A program made the position numbers and the translations under genes. A model generated the notes under the pieces. The model saw only the letters and a list, made by a program, of their open reading frames with translations. It made no database searches and had not been told where the DNA came from. Positions 8,663 through 16,459 of a DNA stretch of 64,000 bases are shown here, one piece after another (within the stretch, counting starts at the first letter, position 1; every line of letters begins with the position of its first letter). Source of the DNA: Nisaea sp. GTDB taxonomy: Bacteria > Pseudomonadota > Alphaproteobacteria > Thalassobaculales > Thalassobaculaceae. The stretch spans positions 124,001 to 188,000 of the forward strand of contig NZ_JAXMNY010000005.1 of the NCBI RefSeq assembly GCF_034670185.1, given 5' to 3'.

Positions 8663-9715
8663 ATGACCAGGGAAATCAAATATTTCGAAGCCCTGCGCGA
8701 GGCCCAGGCGCAATGCCTGGAGAGCGATCGGGATGTTGTCGTCATGGGACTCGGCGTGCCCGGCCCGACCGGTGTCTTCGGCACCACCAAAAACCTCGTC
8801 GACGATTACGGCCCTGACCGTGTTTTCGACATGCCGTCTTCCGAAAACGCCATGACCGGCATGCTGCTGGGGGCCAGCGGCAACGGCATGCGGCCGATCA
8901 TGGTGCATATGCGGGTTGATTTCGCGGTGCTGTCCATGGAGCCGCTCGTCAATCAGGCGGCCAAATGGCATTACATGTATGGCGGCAAGATGCGAGCACC
9001 GCTGACGGTCCGGATGATCATTGGTCAGGGCTGGGGCCAGGGCCCGCAGCATTCACAGGCACTGCAGGCCTGGTTCGCACATATTCCCGGCCTCAAGGTC
9101 ATCATGCCGACGACGGCGCATGATGCCAAAGGCATGCTGATCGCCGCCGTGCGTGACGATGCGCCGGTGATTTCGATCGAGCATCGCTGGCTCTATGGCG
9201 TCAGCGGCGCCGTGCCGGAAGAAATGTACGAAACTCCGATCGGCAAGGCTCGCATCATGCGGCCGGGCAAAGATGTCACTATTGTGGCCGCTTCCTATGC
9301 AAGCCTTCTGGCATTGCGGGCAGCGGAAATGCTGGCCGATGCCGGGATTGATGCCGAGGTTCTGGACCTGCGCACCATCACGCCGCTGGACCGGCAGAGC
9401 ATTGTCGAGAGCGTCCGCAAGACCGGCCGGCTCGTTGTTGCCGACACCGGCACCGCCGAGTTCGGCATCAGCGCTGAAATTGTCTGTGCCGCCGTCGAGG
9501 GCGCTTCGGAGAGCCTGAAGACTGCACCGCGCCGGGTCGGCCTGCCCTCCGTGCCGACACCGACATCACCGGCCTTGAGCGAGCATTTTTACCCCCGCGC
9601 CATCAATATCGCGGAAGCGGCGGCGGCAACACTCGGCGCCAAAATCCAGTTCACCGAACCGGAAACCGGTAAGTGGCATGACGTGCCGGACCCGAGCTTT
9701 ACCGGGCCTTATTGA
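8663..9715 (+). CDS. TPP-dependent dehydrogenase E1 component, beta subunit
   Basis: A 350-residue partner of the preceding alpha subunit. The N-terminal half has the pyrimidine-binding region (DMPSSENAMTGMLLGAS) and IIGQGWGQGPQHSQ. The C-terminal transketolase-like domain includes DVTIVAASYASLLAL and DLRTITPLD. Together the two genes make a complete heterotetrameric E1 without an E2 lipoyl partner here. It is 13 bases behind the alpha gene and ends three bases from the convergent methyltransferase gene, closing the plus-strand sugar operon. Confidence 0.92.
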   Translation: MTREIKYFEALREAQAQCLESDRDVVVMGLGVPGPTGVFGTTKNLVDDYGPDRVFDMPSSENAMTGMLLGASGNGMRPIMVHMRVDFAVLSMEPLVNQAAKWHYMYGGKMRAPLTVRMIIGQGWGQGPQHSQALQAWFAHIPGLKVIMPTTAHDAKGMLIAAVRDDAPVISIEHRWLYGVSGAVPEEMYETPIGKARIMRPGKDVTIVAASYASLLALRAAEMLADAGIDAEVLDLRTITPLDRQSIVESVRKTGRLVVADTGTAEFGISAEIVCAAVEGASESLKTAPRRVGLPSVPTPTSPALSEHFYPRAINIAEAAAATLGAKIQFTEPETGKWHDVPDPSFTGPY

Positions 9716-9718
9716 TCC

Positions 9719-10375
9719 CTAGGCAATAATCGTCCAGGCCCAGTCGCCTTTGTACCCGGCTTCCTCGAAAAGTGAGAGCCAGCCGTCCGGGTAATCATGG
9801 AATTCCGCCGTCAGCACCCAGTCCTCGAAGACGGCTTTCTGCTGCGGCGTGTGATACGAGTCCACACGGATGAACGCCTTACCCTTGCCGACCCGGCCGA
9901 TCTCGCGGAGCGCCCGGATCGCGCCTTCCCGCTTCTGGTTGTGGATCACATCCAGCGCCAGAACGAGATCGAAGCTCCCGTCCGGAAACGGCAAAGCTTC
10001 GCAGTTCCCCAGATGCAGCCGTTCTGCCACCTCCGGCGGACAATGCTTCAGGGCGTATTCCGAGATATCGAGGCCGAAAACCTCAAGTCCGGGACAGGCA
10101 TCGAGCAGATCCTTGACCAGAAAACCCTTGGCGCAGCCGATATCGAGTACCCGCATGCCCGGCTTCAGTCCGTAATGCGCAACGATATCCCGGGCGACCG
10201 GTTGCCACCGTCCGTCATAACGGTAGCCGCCATAGCCATATTTTCGCGGCCCATCGAAATAATGCTCACCAAATTGCTTGGAGAGCCGGACGACCTCCGG
10301 GTCTTTGCCGACAGTGCGCTGCTGCAGGTTTCGTTTGGTTTTCGGCAGCGCGCGCAGAAGGTCGATCTCAGGCAT
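9719..10375 (-). CDS. Class I SAM-dependent methyltransferase
   Basis: A 218-residue cytoplasmic methyltransferase. Motif I is MRVLDIGCAKGFL near residue 74, followed by an acidic strand end (FGLDISE) and motif IV (LVLALDVIHNQ). The fold is that of small-molecule or sugar methyltransferases. Its ATG overlaps the TGA of the upstream SDR by eight bases, so it is the last gene of a five-gene minus-strand operon from 15.05 kb down. The methyl acceptor is presumably a sugar hydroxyl or carboxyl, which is inferred from context only. Confidence 0.85.
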   Translation of the reverse strand: MPEIDLLRALPKTKRNLQQRTVGKDPEVVRLSKQFGEHYFDGPRKYGYGGYRYDGRWQPVARDIVAHYGLKPGMRVLDIGCAKGFLVKDLLDACPGLEVFGLDISEYALKHCPPEVAERLHLGNCEALPFPDGSFDLVLALDVIHNQKREGAIRALREIGRVGKGKAFIRVDSYHTPQQKAVFEDWVLTAEFHDYPDGWLSLFEEAGYKGDWAWTIIA

Positions 10376-11255
10376 CGCGCATCCCGCTCGCCAGCGTCTT
10401 TTTCAGGCCTTCTTCAAGAGACGTGAACCGGAAGTCGGGAAAAGCGCGGGCCACGTTGGCCGGATCGAACGGCCGGTAGCCATTGTGCGGCATGGCGCCC
10501 TGTCGCGCCTGCCCGACAATCGCGCTCGACGAACCAGAGAGCCGGACAACGGTTTCCACGATATCACGGAAGGCATGAACGGAACCGGTCGCGGCGTTGA
10601 TTACGCCGGTGCTGCGGTGGAGGACCATCCGGCGGATCAGATCCGCAACATCATCGACAAGGACATGGTCGCGACGCTCCTCGCCCTCTCCGAAAAGCCT
10701 GATTTCCTCATTAGCTATCGCAAGCCGCATGAAGCGGTTCGGGCCATAGCCATTATGCGGATCGGACGCCCCGTAAATCAGGGTCGGCCGGATGATGCCG
10801 AGCGGCACATCGAGCTCGGCCGCCAGCGCGACTTCCCGGGCCAGATGCATGGCCCCATGCAGGCTGGCCGGCTCGGCGGCGGCGCTTTCCGACATCGGAT
10901 AAAGCACGTCACGATAGACCGCGTCAGAACTGACATTGATCAAATGTGCCGGCGCCTTCGCGCGCAGAGCCTCGATGACGTTCGCGACAATCGTCATGTT
11001 ATCGCGCAGCATGACAACATTCCGCACCGGGGCCATAGCGGAAACGAAGACGACCGTGTCGCCCGGCTCCAGCAGCCCGGCCAGTTTATCCGCTGCATCA
11101 GTGGCAAGAAGATCGACATCGGACCGGCCGATGGAGGCCACCGCAACGCCTTCCTTCCGCAGCGAACCGACCACTGCTCCACCAACGAAGCCAGCACCGC
11201 CAATAACCGCGACACGCCCCGGAAGCACATCGGTCTCGTTCAGATGTTTCAGCAT
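10368..11255 (-). CDS. SDR-family nucleotide-sugar epimerase/dehydratase with altered active site
   Basis: A 295-residue extended SDR. The NAD motif GGAGFVGGAV is close to the N-terminus if ATG 11255 is used; the frame extends 33 codons further into the upstream gene. The serine strand is NVSSDAVYRD. Where YxxxK is expected, the sequence reads SLHGAMHLARE, so both Tyr and Lys appear replaced by His. The protein may bind a sugar nucleotide without the standard chemistry, or use a different proton donor. It is coupled to the dehydrogenase-like gene upstream with one base between stop and start. Confidence 0.8.
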   Translation of the reverse strand: MLKHLNETDVLPGRVAVIGGAGFVGGAVVGSLRKEGVAVASIGRSDVDLLATDAADKLAGLLEPGDTVVFVSAMAPVRNVVMLRDNMTIVANVIEALRAKAPAHLINVSSDAVYRDVLYPMSESAAAEPASLHGAMHLAREVALAAELDVPLGIIRPTLIYGASDPHNGYGPNRFMRLAIANEEIRLFGEGEERRDHVLVDDVADLIRRMVLHRSTGVINAATGSVHAFRDIVETVVRLSGSSSAIVGQARQGAMPHNGYRPFDPANVARAFPDFRFTSLEEGLKKTLASGMRDA

Positions 11256-11256
11256 G

Positions 11257-12549
11257 TCAGTCAGTTCCCAATGATCGGCCCAGTACGAAATGTGCGAATC
11301 TCGCCCCGCGTGCATTATCTCTGTCGAGTAGACCGTAGGGATCGACCACAGCACGCCCCCGCATCACTCCTGCAAGACGGCTGGCATCCAACTCCCGGAA
11401 TTCCGGCCACGGCGTGGTCAGGAACAGCACATCGGCATCCCGGCAGGCCTCCAGAGCACTTTCGCAATGTGTCAGATCCGGCAGCACATCAGCTTTCACC
11501 ACCGGGTCATACACGGCGATCTCGGCATCGCCGCCGAGATTATCGAGCAGAACCAGAGATGGCGCATTCTTGAGGGAGTGGGTGTTTTCCTTATAGGCGA
11601 GCCCCAGCACGGCGAGGCGCGGAGAGTCACCCAGCATCGGACGAATCAGATCCCGGTACGTCCTGTAAGGCCAGTCCTTGCGCCACGTGCTGTTCGACAC
11701 CCAGGCCTCGACCACGCCCGCGTCTGTCTTGTTCGCTTCGGCAAAGCGGATGACGGTCGCGAGGTCGCGCTCCAGATTGCCGCCGGATAGGCCGAGGCCC
11801 GGCGTGAGGTACGAATATTGGCCGATCCGCCGGTCGAGCTTCAGCGCCGGGACAATCTCCGACCAGTCAGCACCGATCCGCTCACACAGCTCTGCCAATG
11901 TATTCGCCGTCGAGACTGAGGCGACAAGGCAGCAGTTGATCGAGATCTTCGCCAGCTCCGCGCTCTCATACCGCATCGGCAGGATCGGGCAGTCAAATGC
12001 GCCGAGCAGTGCCGTATAGGCTTCCGGCAGCCGCAGCGCCGCATCGGCACAGCCGACAATATAGCGCTCGGGATAACGTGCCCGCTCGATTGCCCGGCCG
12101 AAGACCAGCGTCTCAACCTGGTAAAAAAGGCGCTCTGCAGGGAAATCCAGCGCACGCGTGAAACCCGGTGGCACCTGGCAGAGAACGACCAGCAAGGCAT
12201 CGGGTCCAAGCTCGGGGATGATCCGGTCCAGCAAAGCCCGGATCCGGGTCAGATCGGATTGCCCCTCGTCATCCGTCGGCACGTCGACCGAGATATAGAC
12301 AATATCGGCCCTGCCAAGATCGGAGACCTGTACTGTAAAAGTCAGACGGTCCTTGTTCGCGGCCAGCATCTCGGGCAAGTCGGGCTCCACGACCGGGAGC
12401 TCTGCCTGACGGAGCCGACTTGCCTCTTCCTCCGTTTCGGCGAAGCCGATCACCTCGAAGCCAAGATCAGCGACGGCGACGGCAGAGTTCAGACCGAGAT
12501 GGGTCATTCCGGCAAACCCGATGACAGGCTTCTTCAAACCGTTCGCCAT
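11257..12549 (-). CDS. UDP-glucose/GDP-mannose dehydrogenase-like protein lacking the catalytic Cys
   Basis: A 430-residue homologue of nucleotide-sugar 6-dehydrogenases. It has an N-terminal NAD domain (IGFAGMTHLGLNSAV), a central helix region (AELAKISINC) and a C-terminal domain (VLGLAYKENTHSLKNAPS). The active-site segment, GGSCF-x-KD in working enzymes, reads GLSGGNLERD, with Asn258 where the oxidising Cys should be. Without that Cys the second oxidation through a thioester cannot occur as known. It could be a single-step dehydrogenase, an epimerase or a binding protein. The start is ATG 12549, four bases after the upstream stop codon. Confidence 0.85.
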   Translation of the reverse strand: MANGLKKPVIGFAGMTHLGLNSAVAVADLGFEVIGFAETEEEASRLRQAELPVVEPDLPEMLAANKDRLTFTVQVSDLGRADIVYISVDVPTDDEGQSDLTRIRALLDRIIPELGPDALLVVLCQVPPGFTRALDFPAERLFYQVETLVFGRAIERARYPERYIVGCADAALRLPEAYTALLGAFDCPILPMRYESAELAKISINCCLVASVSTANTLAELCERIGADWSEIVPALKLDRRIGQYSYLTPGLGLSGGNLERDLATVIRFAEANKTDAGVVEAWVSNSTWRKDWPYRTYRDLIRPMLGDSPRLAVLGLAYKENTHSLKNAPSLVLLDNLGGDAEIAVYDPVVKADVLPDLTHCESALEACRDADVLFLTTPWPEFRELDASRLAGVMRGRAVVDPYGLLDRDNARGARFAHFVLGRSLGTD

Positions 12550-12553
12550 ACTC

Positions 12554-13480
12554 TTACGCGTCTCCCGCGATTTCAGAAGAAAGCCGCCCCAGCGCGCGAT
12601 AGAGCCACCGGTCGTTCTCCAGATTGGACGCTCCCTTGGCCGCACAAAGCGCCTTGAAATGAGTGTATTCGGCTTCCCAGGTCGGATCGTCCTGAACCAG
12701 CGTCACAGCTTCTTCCGGCGGCCTGCCGCTGGGCAGCACCCGGCGGCGATGCACGAAGCGCGACGGCCCCCATTTGCACAGCGATTCAATATGCGCCGTG
12801 CCATGCTCGGCAAACACATCGCAGATGAAATGGTTTCGCCAGGACAGCAGCGACATCTCAAGCTCGATACGGGGGCCAGCCCCGCCCGAGGCGATGACCA
12901 CATGATCCGGCGCCGCATTCTCGAAACAGTCAGCCGAGACGATACGAAAATCATCGGCGATATCACCGAACCAGAACCGCGCCGTATCGAGTAGGTGGCT
13001 ACCGAGATCCGGCAGCACGCCAGCGCCCATATCCCGCCAGGCCGAGTCGCGCACAAGCCGCGCCGTACCGTTTCCGTAAAACATCCGGCAGCGGTAGATT
13101 TGACCCAGAGTGCCGGACGCGATCAGCTCGCGCATACGGACAAAATGCGGCTCGAAACGATGGTTGTAGGCCGTGTAACAGACCGCACCTGAAGACGCAG
13201 CCAGCCCTGCAAGCACATCCATCTCGGCTTCGCCGGAAAACCAGAGCGGCTTCTCCACCAGCACATGCTTGCCGTTGCCGAGCAAGTATTTCAGCAGCTC
13301 GAACTTGGGCTCGTCCGGCGTGCAGACTAGCGCCGCATCGTAATGGTCCAGCGGGACGCTTTCGAGGGTCCGGAAACCAGCCTCATCATGAAAGGGATCT
13401 ACGGTTCCGACGCAATCGGCTCCCGCAACACGGCGTCTCTTGTGGCCCTGAACACCAAGGCCAACGACAAGGGCACGCAT
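12554..13480 (-). CDS. Gfo/Idh/MocA-family oxidoreductase
   Basis: A 308-residue NAD(P)-dependent oxidoreductase. The N-terminal Rossmann domain (RALVVGLGVQGHKR) leads to the EKP motif in HVLVEKPLW, whose Lys is catalytic in this family. A C-terminal alpha/beta domain follows, with GAGVLPDLGSHLLD carrying the usual Asp and His. Such enzymes oxidise or reduce ring carbons of sugars, often nucleotide-linked ones. The start is ATG 13480, with GGAG about nine bases upstream; a TTG two codons earlier is less likely. It sits 15 bases behind the nucleotidyltransferase-kinase gene. Confidence 0.87.
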   Translation of the reverse strand: MRALVVGLGVQGHKRRRVAGADCVGTVDPFHDEAGFRTLESVPLDHYDAALVCTPDEPKFELLKYLLGNGKHVLVEKPLWFSGEAEMDVLAGLAASSGAVCYTAYNHRFEPHFVRMRELIASGTLGQIYRCRMFYGNGTARLVRDSAWRDMGAGVLPDLGSHLLDTARFWFGDIADDFRIVSADCFENAAPDHVVIASGGAGPRIELEMSLLSWRNHFICDVFAEHGTAHIESLCKWGPSRFVHRRRVLPSGRPPEEAVTLVQDDPTWEAEYTHFKALCAAKGASNLENDRWLYRALGRLSSEIAGDA

Positions 13481-13495
13481 GGCCAAAACTCCGTC

Positions 13496-15049
13496 CTAGC
13501 TCTCGAATCTGGCGCGTCGCTCAACGGCGGATATTTTCTTCAACACATCCGCAGGGGTGACCGGAATGTTGCCGTCCTGCTCGCACTCTATGGCTGCCGC
13601 GAATGACCCGAGGATTGTAGCAATCGGTGCGCTACCCCGCGTCATCATGGCGAGTGTCGCATAGGCGAGCAGAGCATCGCCCGCCCCGACAGCGTCTTCA
13701 ACCCGATCAGCGAAACTGTCGACGACAAAGAAGGAATCGAGCGCCTCGTGATCCGCGTTCCGACAGGTCAGAACACCGCGATCCCCCAACTTCAGGATCA
13801 ACGTCCGGCACTCCGCCTCGTCGTATATCCGGGAGGCCAGCGGGCGGATTCCCGAATCCTGGTCCGCGATACTGAACCGCGCTTCCCGCTCGTTCGGGGT
13901 GATCAGATCGAAGCCCTTGAACTCGGTGATATTGCCCCAGCGGCTCGCCACCTGGCTGTCGGCAACCTTGAACAGGTCAGGCCGGATCGCCTCGGTCAAA
14001 GAAGGGATGGTGCGGCGGTTGAAAATACCGTGACGGAAGTCGCTAAAGACGACCGCGCCTTCTTTCGTCGCCTTGATCTGCTTAACCAGGCGGACGCGGA
14101 TGTCATCGGAGATGCTGGAATTGTCGAGCGTGTCGATTTTCAGCAGCCGGTATCCACCGGCCACGATGGCATTCTTGTTGGTTGTCGGTCGCGTCGGGTC
14201 GATGATTGGCTTCAGCTTGATCCCTGAAGCCTCCAGATCCACGATGACAAAATCCTTGTATTCGTCGTCGCCGAGAACCGTGGAAAAGGTCACTTCGGCA
14301 CCGGCAGCAGCCAGATGCTTCGCAACGATCGCCGCACCACCGATATAATCGCGCCTGCCCTGGTATGACACGCTGATCGTTGGTGTCTTGGTCTGGCCGC
14401 CGATTAGCGAGGTTTCCGTATAACTGTCGACGATCGTATCGCCGATCACATGCACTTTCTGGCCCGCCATCGAGCTTAGAGTGGACGAAAGATCGTCAAA
14501 CTCGAAACCTTCCTGGCCCATCAGGGTCAGAAGCTTTTCCATCGGTATTTGCGGCGCTTCAAGATCGATCAGTCTGGAAGATGAATAGACGATATCTCCC
14601 GGCGTGAAGATCACCTCGCCACCGTAGGATTGGACAGTATCCAGCTCTTCCTGCGTCTTCGGCGGCAAACCCTGCGCCGTATATTCATATCCCTTGGCGA
14701 AGAAGTCGGGCTGGATCGCAAGCAGGTTGTCGAGCGGTTTGGCGTTCTGGTCGATCACGACATAATCGACCATTTCAAACGCCGCGAGATTGAGCGCCCG
14801 AAGCTGTTCGGGCACGTGCGGGCGATAGACGCCTTTCGCGATATGACGGTCAGCCGTCAGGCTCGCGATCAGGATCTTGGCCTTGCTCTTCGCGAACCCC
14901 AGATGACGCAGATGCCCCGGATGCACCACGTCGAACACCCCGTGGCACATGATCACCTTCTTGCGGCGCGGGAAGCTTCCGACAATCTCGGCAATCTCGG
15001 CAGCTGTCTTGATCTTGTGCTTGTAGCGGTCGGTGAATTCGGCACTCAT
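13496..15049 (-). CDS. Nucleotidyltransferase-PfkB kinase fusion (HldE-like, reversed domain order)
   Basis: A 517-residue two-domain enzyme. Residues about 20-160 are a cytidylyltransferase-like domain with GVFDVVHPGHLRHL (HxGH motif). Residues about 200-510 are a ribokinase-type sugar kinase with GGAAIVAKHLAAAG and the catalytic DAVGAGDALLAY. In E. coli HldE the kinase comes first and the nucleotidyltransferase second, so this order is reversed. It would phosphorylate a sugar phosphate and activate it with a nucleotide. The start is ATG 15049 with AGGAAAG before it. It leads the minus-strand operon reaching 9.7 kb. The base preference and sugar are unknown. Confidence 0.88.
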   Translation of the reverse strand: MSAEFTDRYKHKIKTAAEIAEIVGSFPRRKKVIMCHGVFDVVHPGHLRHLGFAKSKAKILIASLTADRHIAKGVYRPHVPEQLRALNLAAFEMVDYVVIDQNAKPLDNLLAIQPDFFAKGYEYTAQGLPPKTQEELDTVQSYGGEVIFTPGDIVYSSSRLIDLEAPQIPMEKLLTLMGQEGFEFDDLSSTLSSMAGQKVHVIGDTIVDSYTETSLIGGQTKTPTISVSYQGRRDYIGGAAIVAKHLAAAGAEVTFSTVLGDDEYKDFVIVDLEASGIKLKPIIDPTRPTTNKNAIVAGGYRLLKIDTLDNSSISDDIRVRLVKQIKATKEGAVVFSDFRHGIFNRRTIPSLTEAIRPDLFKVADSQVASRWGNITEFKGFDLITPNEREARFSIADQDSGIRPLASRIYDEAECRTLILKLGDRGVLTCRNADHEALDSFFVVDSFADRVEDAVGAGDALLAYATLAMMTRGSAPIATILGSFAAAIECEQDGNIPVTPADVLKKISAVERRARFES

Positions 15050-15133
15050 TAAAAAGCTTTCCTGATCATCCGAGCCGGCCCGCATCCGGGAAACAAGCTC
15101 TTGTAATCACCCACGATACCCTCATCGGGAGCA

Positions 15134-15207
15134 GGGGGCAAAGCGATGACATCACGGAAGCAGAGGTCGCGGTGGCGACGCTATTGGTCCGATCCGGACT
15201 TGCCCCC
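15134..15207 (+). ncRNA. Candidate structured leader RNA upstream of cbiX
   Basis: An 8-bp pair of arms, GGGGGCAA at 15134-15141 and TTGCCCCC at 15200-15207, closes about 58 bases. Inside are two clean hairpins: GTCGC/GCGAC (15166-15179, loop GGTG) and GTCCG/CGGAC (15187-15199). This multi-branch layout lies in the 322-base divergent space before the cobalamin genes. I could not find the conserved cobalamin-riboswitch boxes, so it is a candidate only. It could equally belong to the minus-strand leader of the nucleotidyltransferase-kinase gene. Confidence 0.3.
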
Positions 15208-15263
15208 ATCCACCCTACCCTCTATCCAGAACACTTCGGCCCGGGACACTGACGTGACGGGCG

Positions 15264-15281
15264 CCCCGGAGATCTCCGGGG
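15264..15281. repeat. 18-bp perfect palindrome in the cbiX leader
   Basis: CCCCGGAGATCTCCGGGG is a perfect 18-base palindrome about 90 bases before the cbiX start. It has no T-tract, so it is not a standard terminator. It may be an operator for a dimeric regulator or an RNA hairpin. The rest of the 15050-15371 gap contains the candidate structured RNA and no gene. Confidence 0.5.
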
Positions 15282-15371
15282 CCGGATAGATCCAGCAAGG
15301 ATATCCGCGGCGGCTCGTGGCCGGGATGGCAACATTCCCGCGCCCCCGTGCACGCGGCGGTGGGGGATGAG

Positions 15372-16445
15372 ATGAGCGTTTCAGACAAAAAAATTACCGG
15401 AAAACAGGGCGTGATGATCTGCGGGCATGGCAGCCGTGATCAGGCAGCCGTGGACGAGTTCGCGAAACTCGCCATCCGGATCAAGGAACAGATGCCGGAC
15501 ATGCCGGTGGATTACGGCTATCTGGAATTCGCCACGCCTATCATCCGCACCGGCCTCGACGCGCTGAAGGCGCAGGGCGTGACGGACGTGCTGGCCGTGC
15601 CAGGCATGCTGTTTGCCGCGGGTCACGCCAAGAACGATATTCCGTCCGTGCTGAATACCTACCAGGCCCAATCGGACGGCATGAATATCCATTACGGGCG
15701 CGAGCTCGGCATCGATGTGAAGATGATCAGAGCTGCGTCGGCCCGTGTCGAGGAAGCGCTGAAAGCGGCAGGCGATAACATCTCCCGGCACGAGACCATG
15801 CTCGTTGTCGTCGGTCGCGGCGCCTCCGACCCGGACGCGAACTCGAACGTGTCCAAGGTGATGCGCCTGCTCTGGGAAGGCATGGGCTTCGGCTGGGGTG
15901 AGACCGCCTATTCCGGCGTCACCTTCCCGCTGGTCGAACCGGCCCTCGAGCACGCCGCCAAGCTCGGCTACAAGCGCATCGTCGTGTTCCCCTATTTCCT
16001 CTTCACCGGCATTCTAATTACCCGGATCTACGATTACGTCGACAAGGTTGCCGCCCGGCATCCGGAGATCGAGTTCGTCAAGGCGCCGTATCTGAACGAC
16101 CATCCGCTGGTGATCGAGACCTTCCTTGACCGGGTGCGGGAAATCACCGACGGCACCGGCAACATGAACTGCCAGATGTGCAAGTACCGCCAGCAGGTGC
16201 TCGGCTTCGAGGACGAGGTCGGCCTGCCGCAGGAAAGCCATCACCATCATGTCGAGGGCATCAACGACAGCGATGGCCACAGCCACGATCATGATCACGA
16301 CCATGGGCATGATCACGGGCACCACCATGACCACGATCACAAGCACGGGCATTCCCATGACCACGGGCACGGGCACGACCACCATCATCACCCTTATCCC
16401 CATGCGGACCATCCGCTCGGCCCGCGCACGCTGACCGATTCCTGA
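15372..16445 (+). CDS. cbiX: Sirohydrochlorin cobaltochelatase CbiX, long form with His-rich tail
   Basis: A 357-residue class II chelatase that inserts cobalt into sirohydrochlorin at the start of the early-cobalt corrin pathway. Two CbiX repeats are visible: ICGHGSRDQAAVDEF at the N-terminus and a second chelatase half from about residue 140 (VVVGRGASDPDAN). MNCQMCKYR near residue 264 matches the MxCxxC motif of long CbiX proteins, a known iron-sulfur site in Bacillus megaterium CbiX. Residues about 288-345 are a run of alternating His, Asp and Gly, probably a metal store or delivery tail. The start is ATG 15372 behind GGGGGATGAG. It is the first gene of the cobalamin block. Confidence 0.93.
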   Translation: MSVSDKKITGKQGVMICGHGSRDQAAVDEFAKLAIRIKEQMPDMPVDYGYLEFATPIIRTGLDALKAQGVTDVLAVPGMLFAAGHAKNDIPSVLNTYQAQSDGMNIHYGRELGIDVKMIRAASARVEEALKAAGDNISRHETMLVVVGRGASDPDANSNVSKVMRLLWEGMGFGWGETAYSGVTFPLVEPALEHAAKLGYKRIVVFPYFLFTGILITRIYDYVDKVAARHPEIEFVKAPYLNDHPLVIETFLDRVREITDGTGNMNCQMCKYRQQVLGFEDEVGLPQESHHHHVEGINDSDGHSHDHDHDHGHDHGHHHDHDHKHGHSHDHGHGHDHHHHPYPHADHPLGPRTLTDS

Positions 16446-16459
16446 TCCGGCCAGCCGTT

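Noticed and set aside
15086..15371. A cobalamin riboswitch before cbiX
   Set aside because: The position is right, but I could not find the conserved B12-box and GCCACTG/CCGCAACTG-type segments on either strand. Only a generic folded element is reported.
16014..16412. A minus-strand frame opposite the cbiX tail, rich in Met and Val
   Set aside because: It is the complement of the His/Asp/Gly repeat codons and not a gene.
16000..16450. A CRISPR or tandem-repeat array in the repeated CAT/CAC/GAT codons of cbiX
   Set aside because: The repeats are irregular codon-level repeats in frame with the protein and have no spacer structure.
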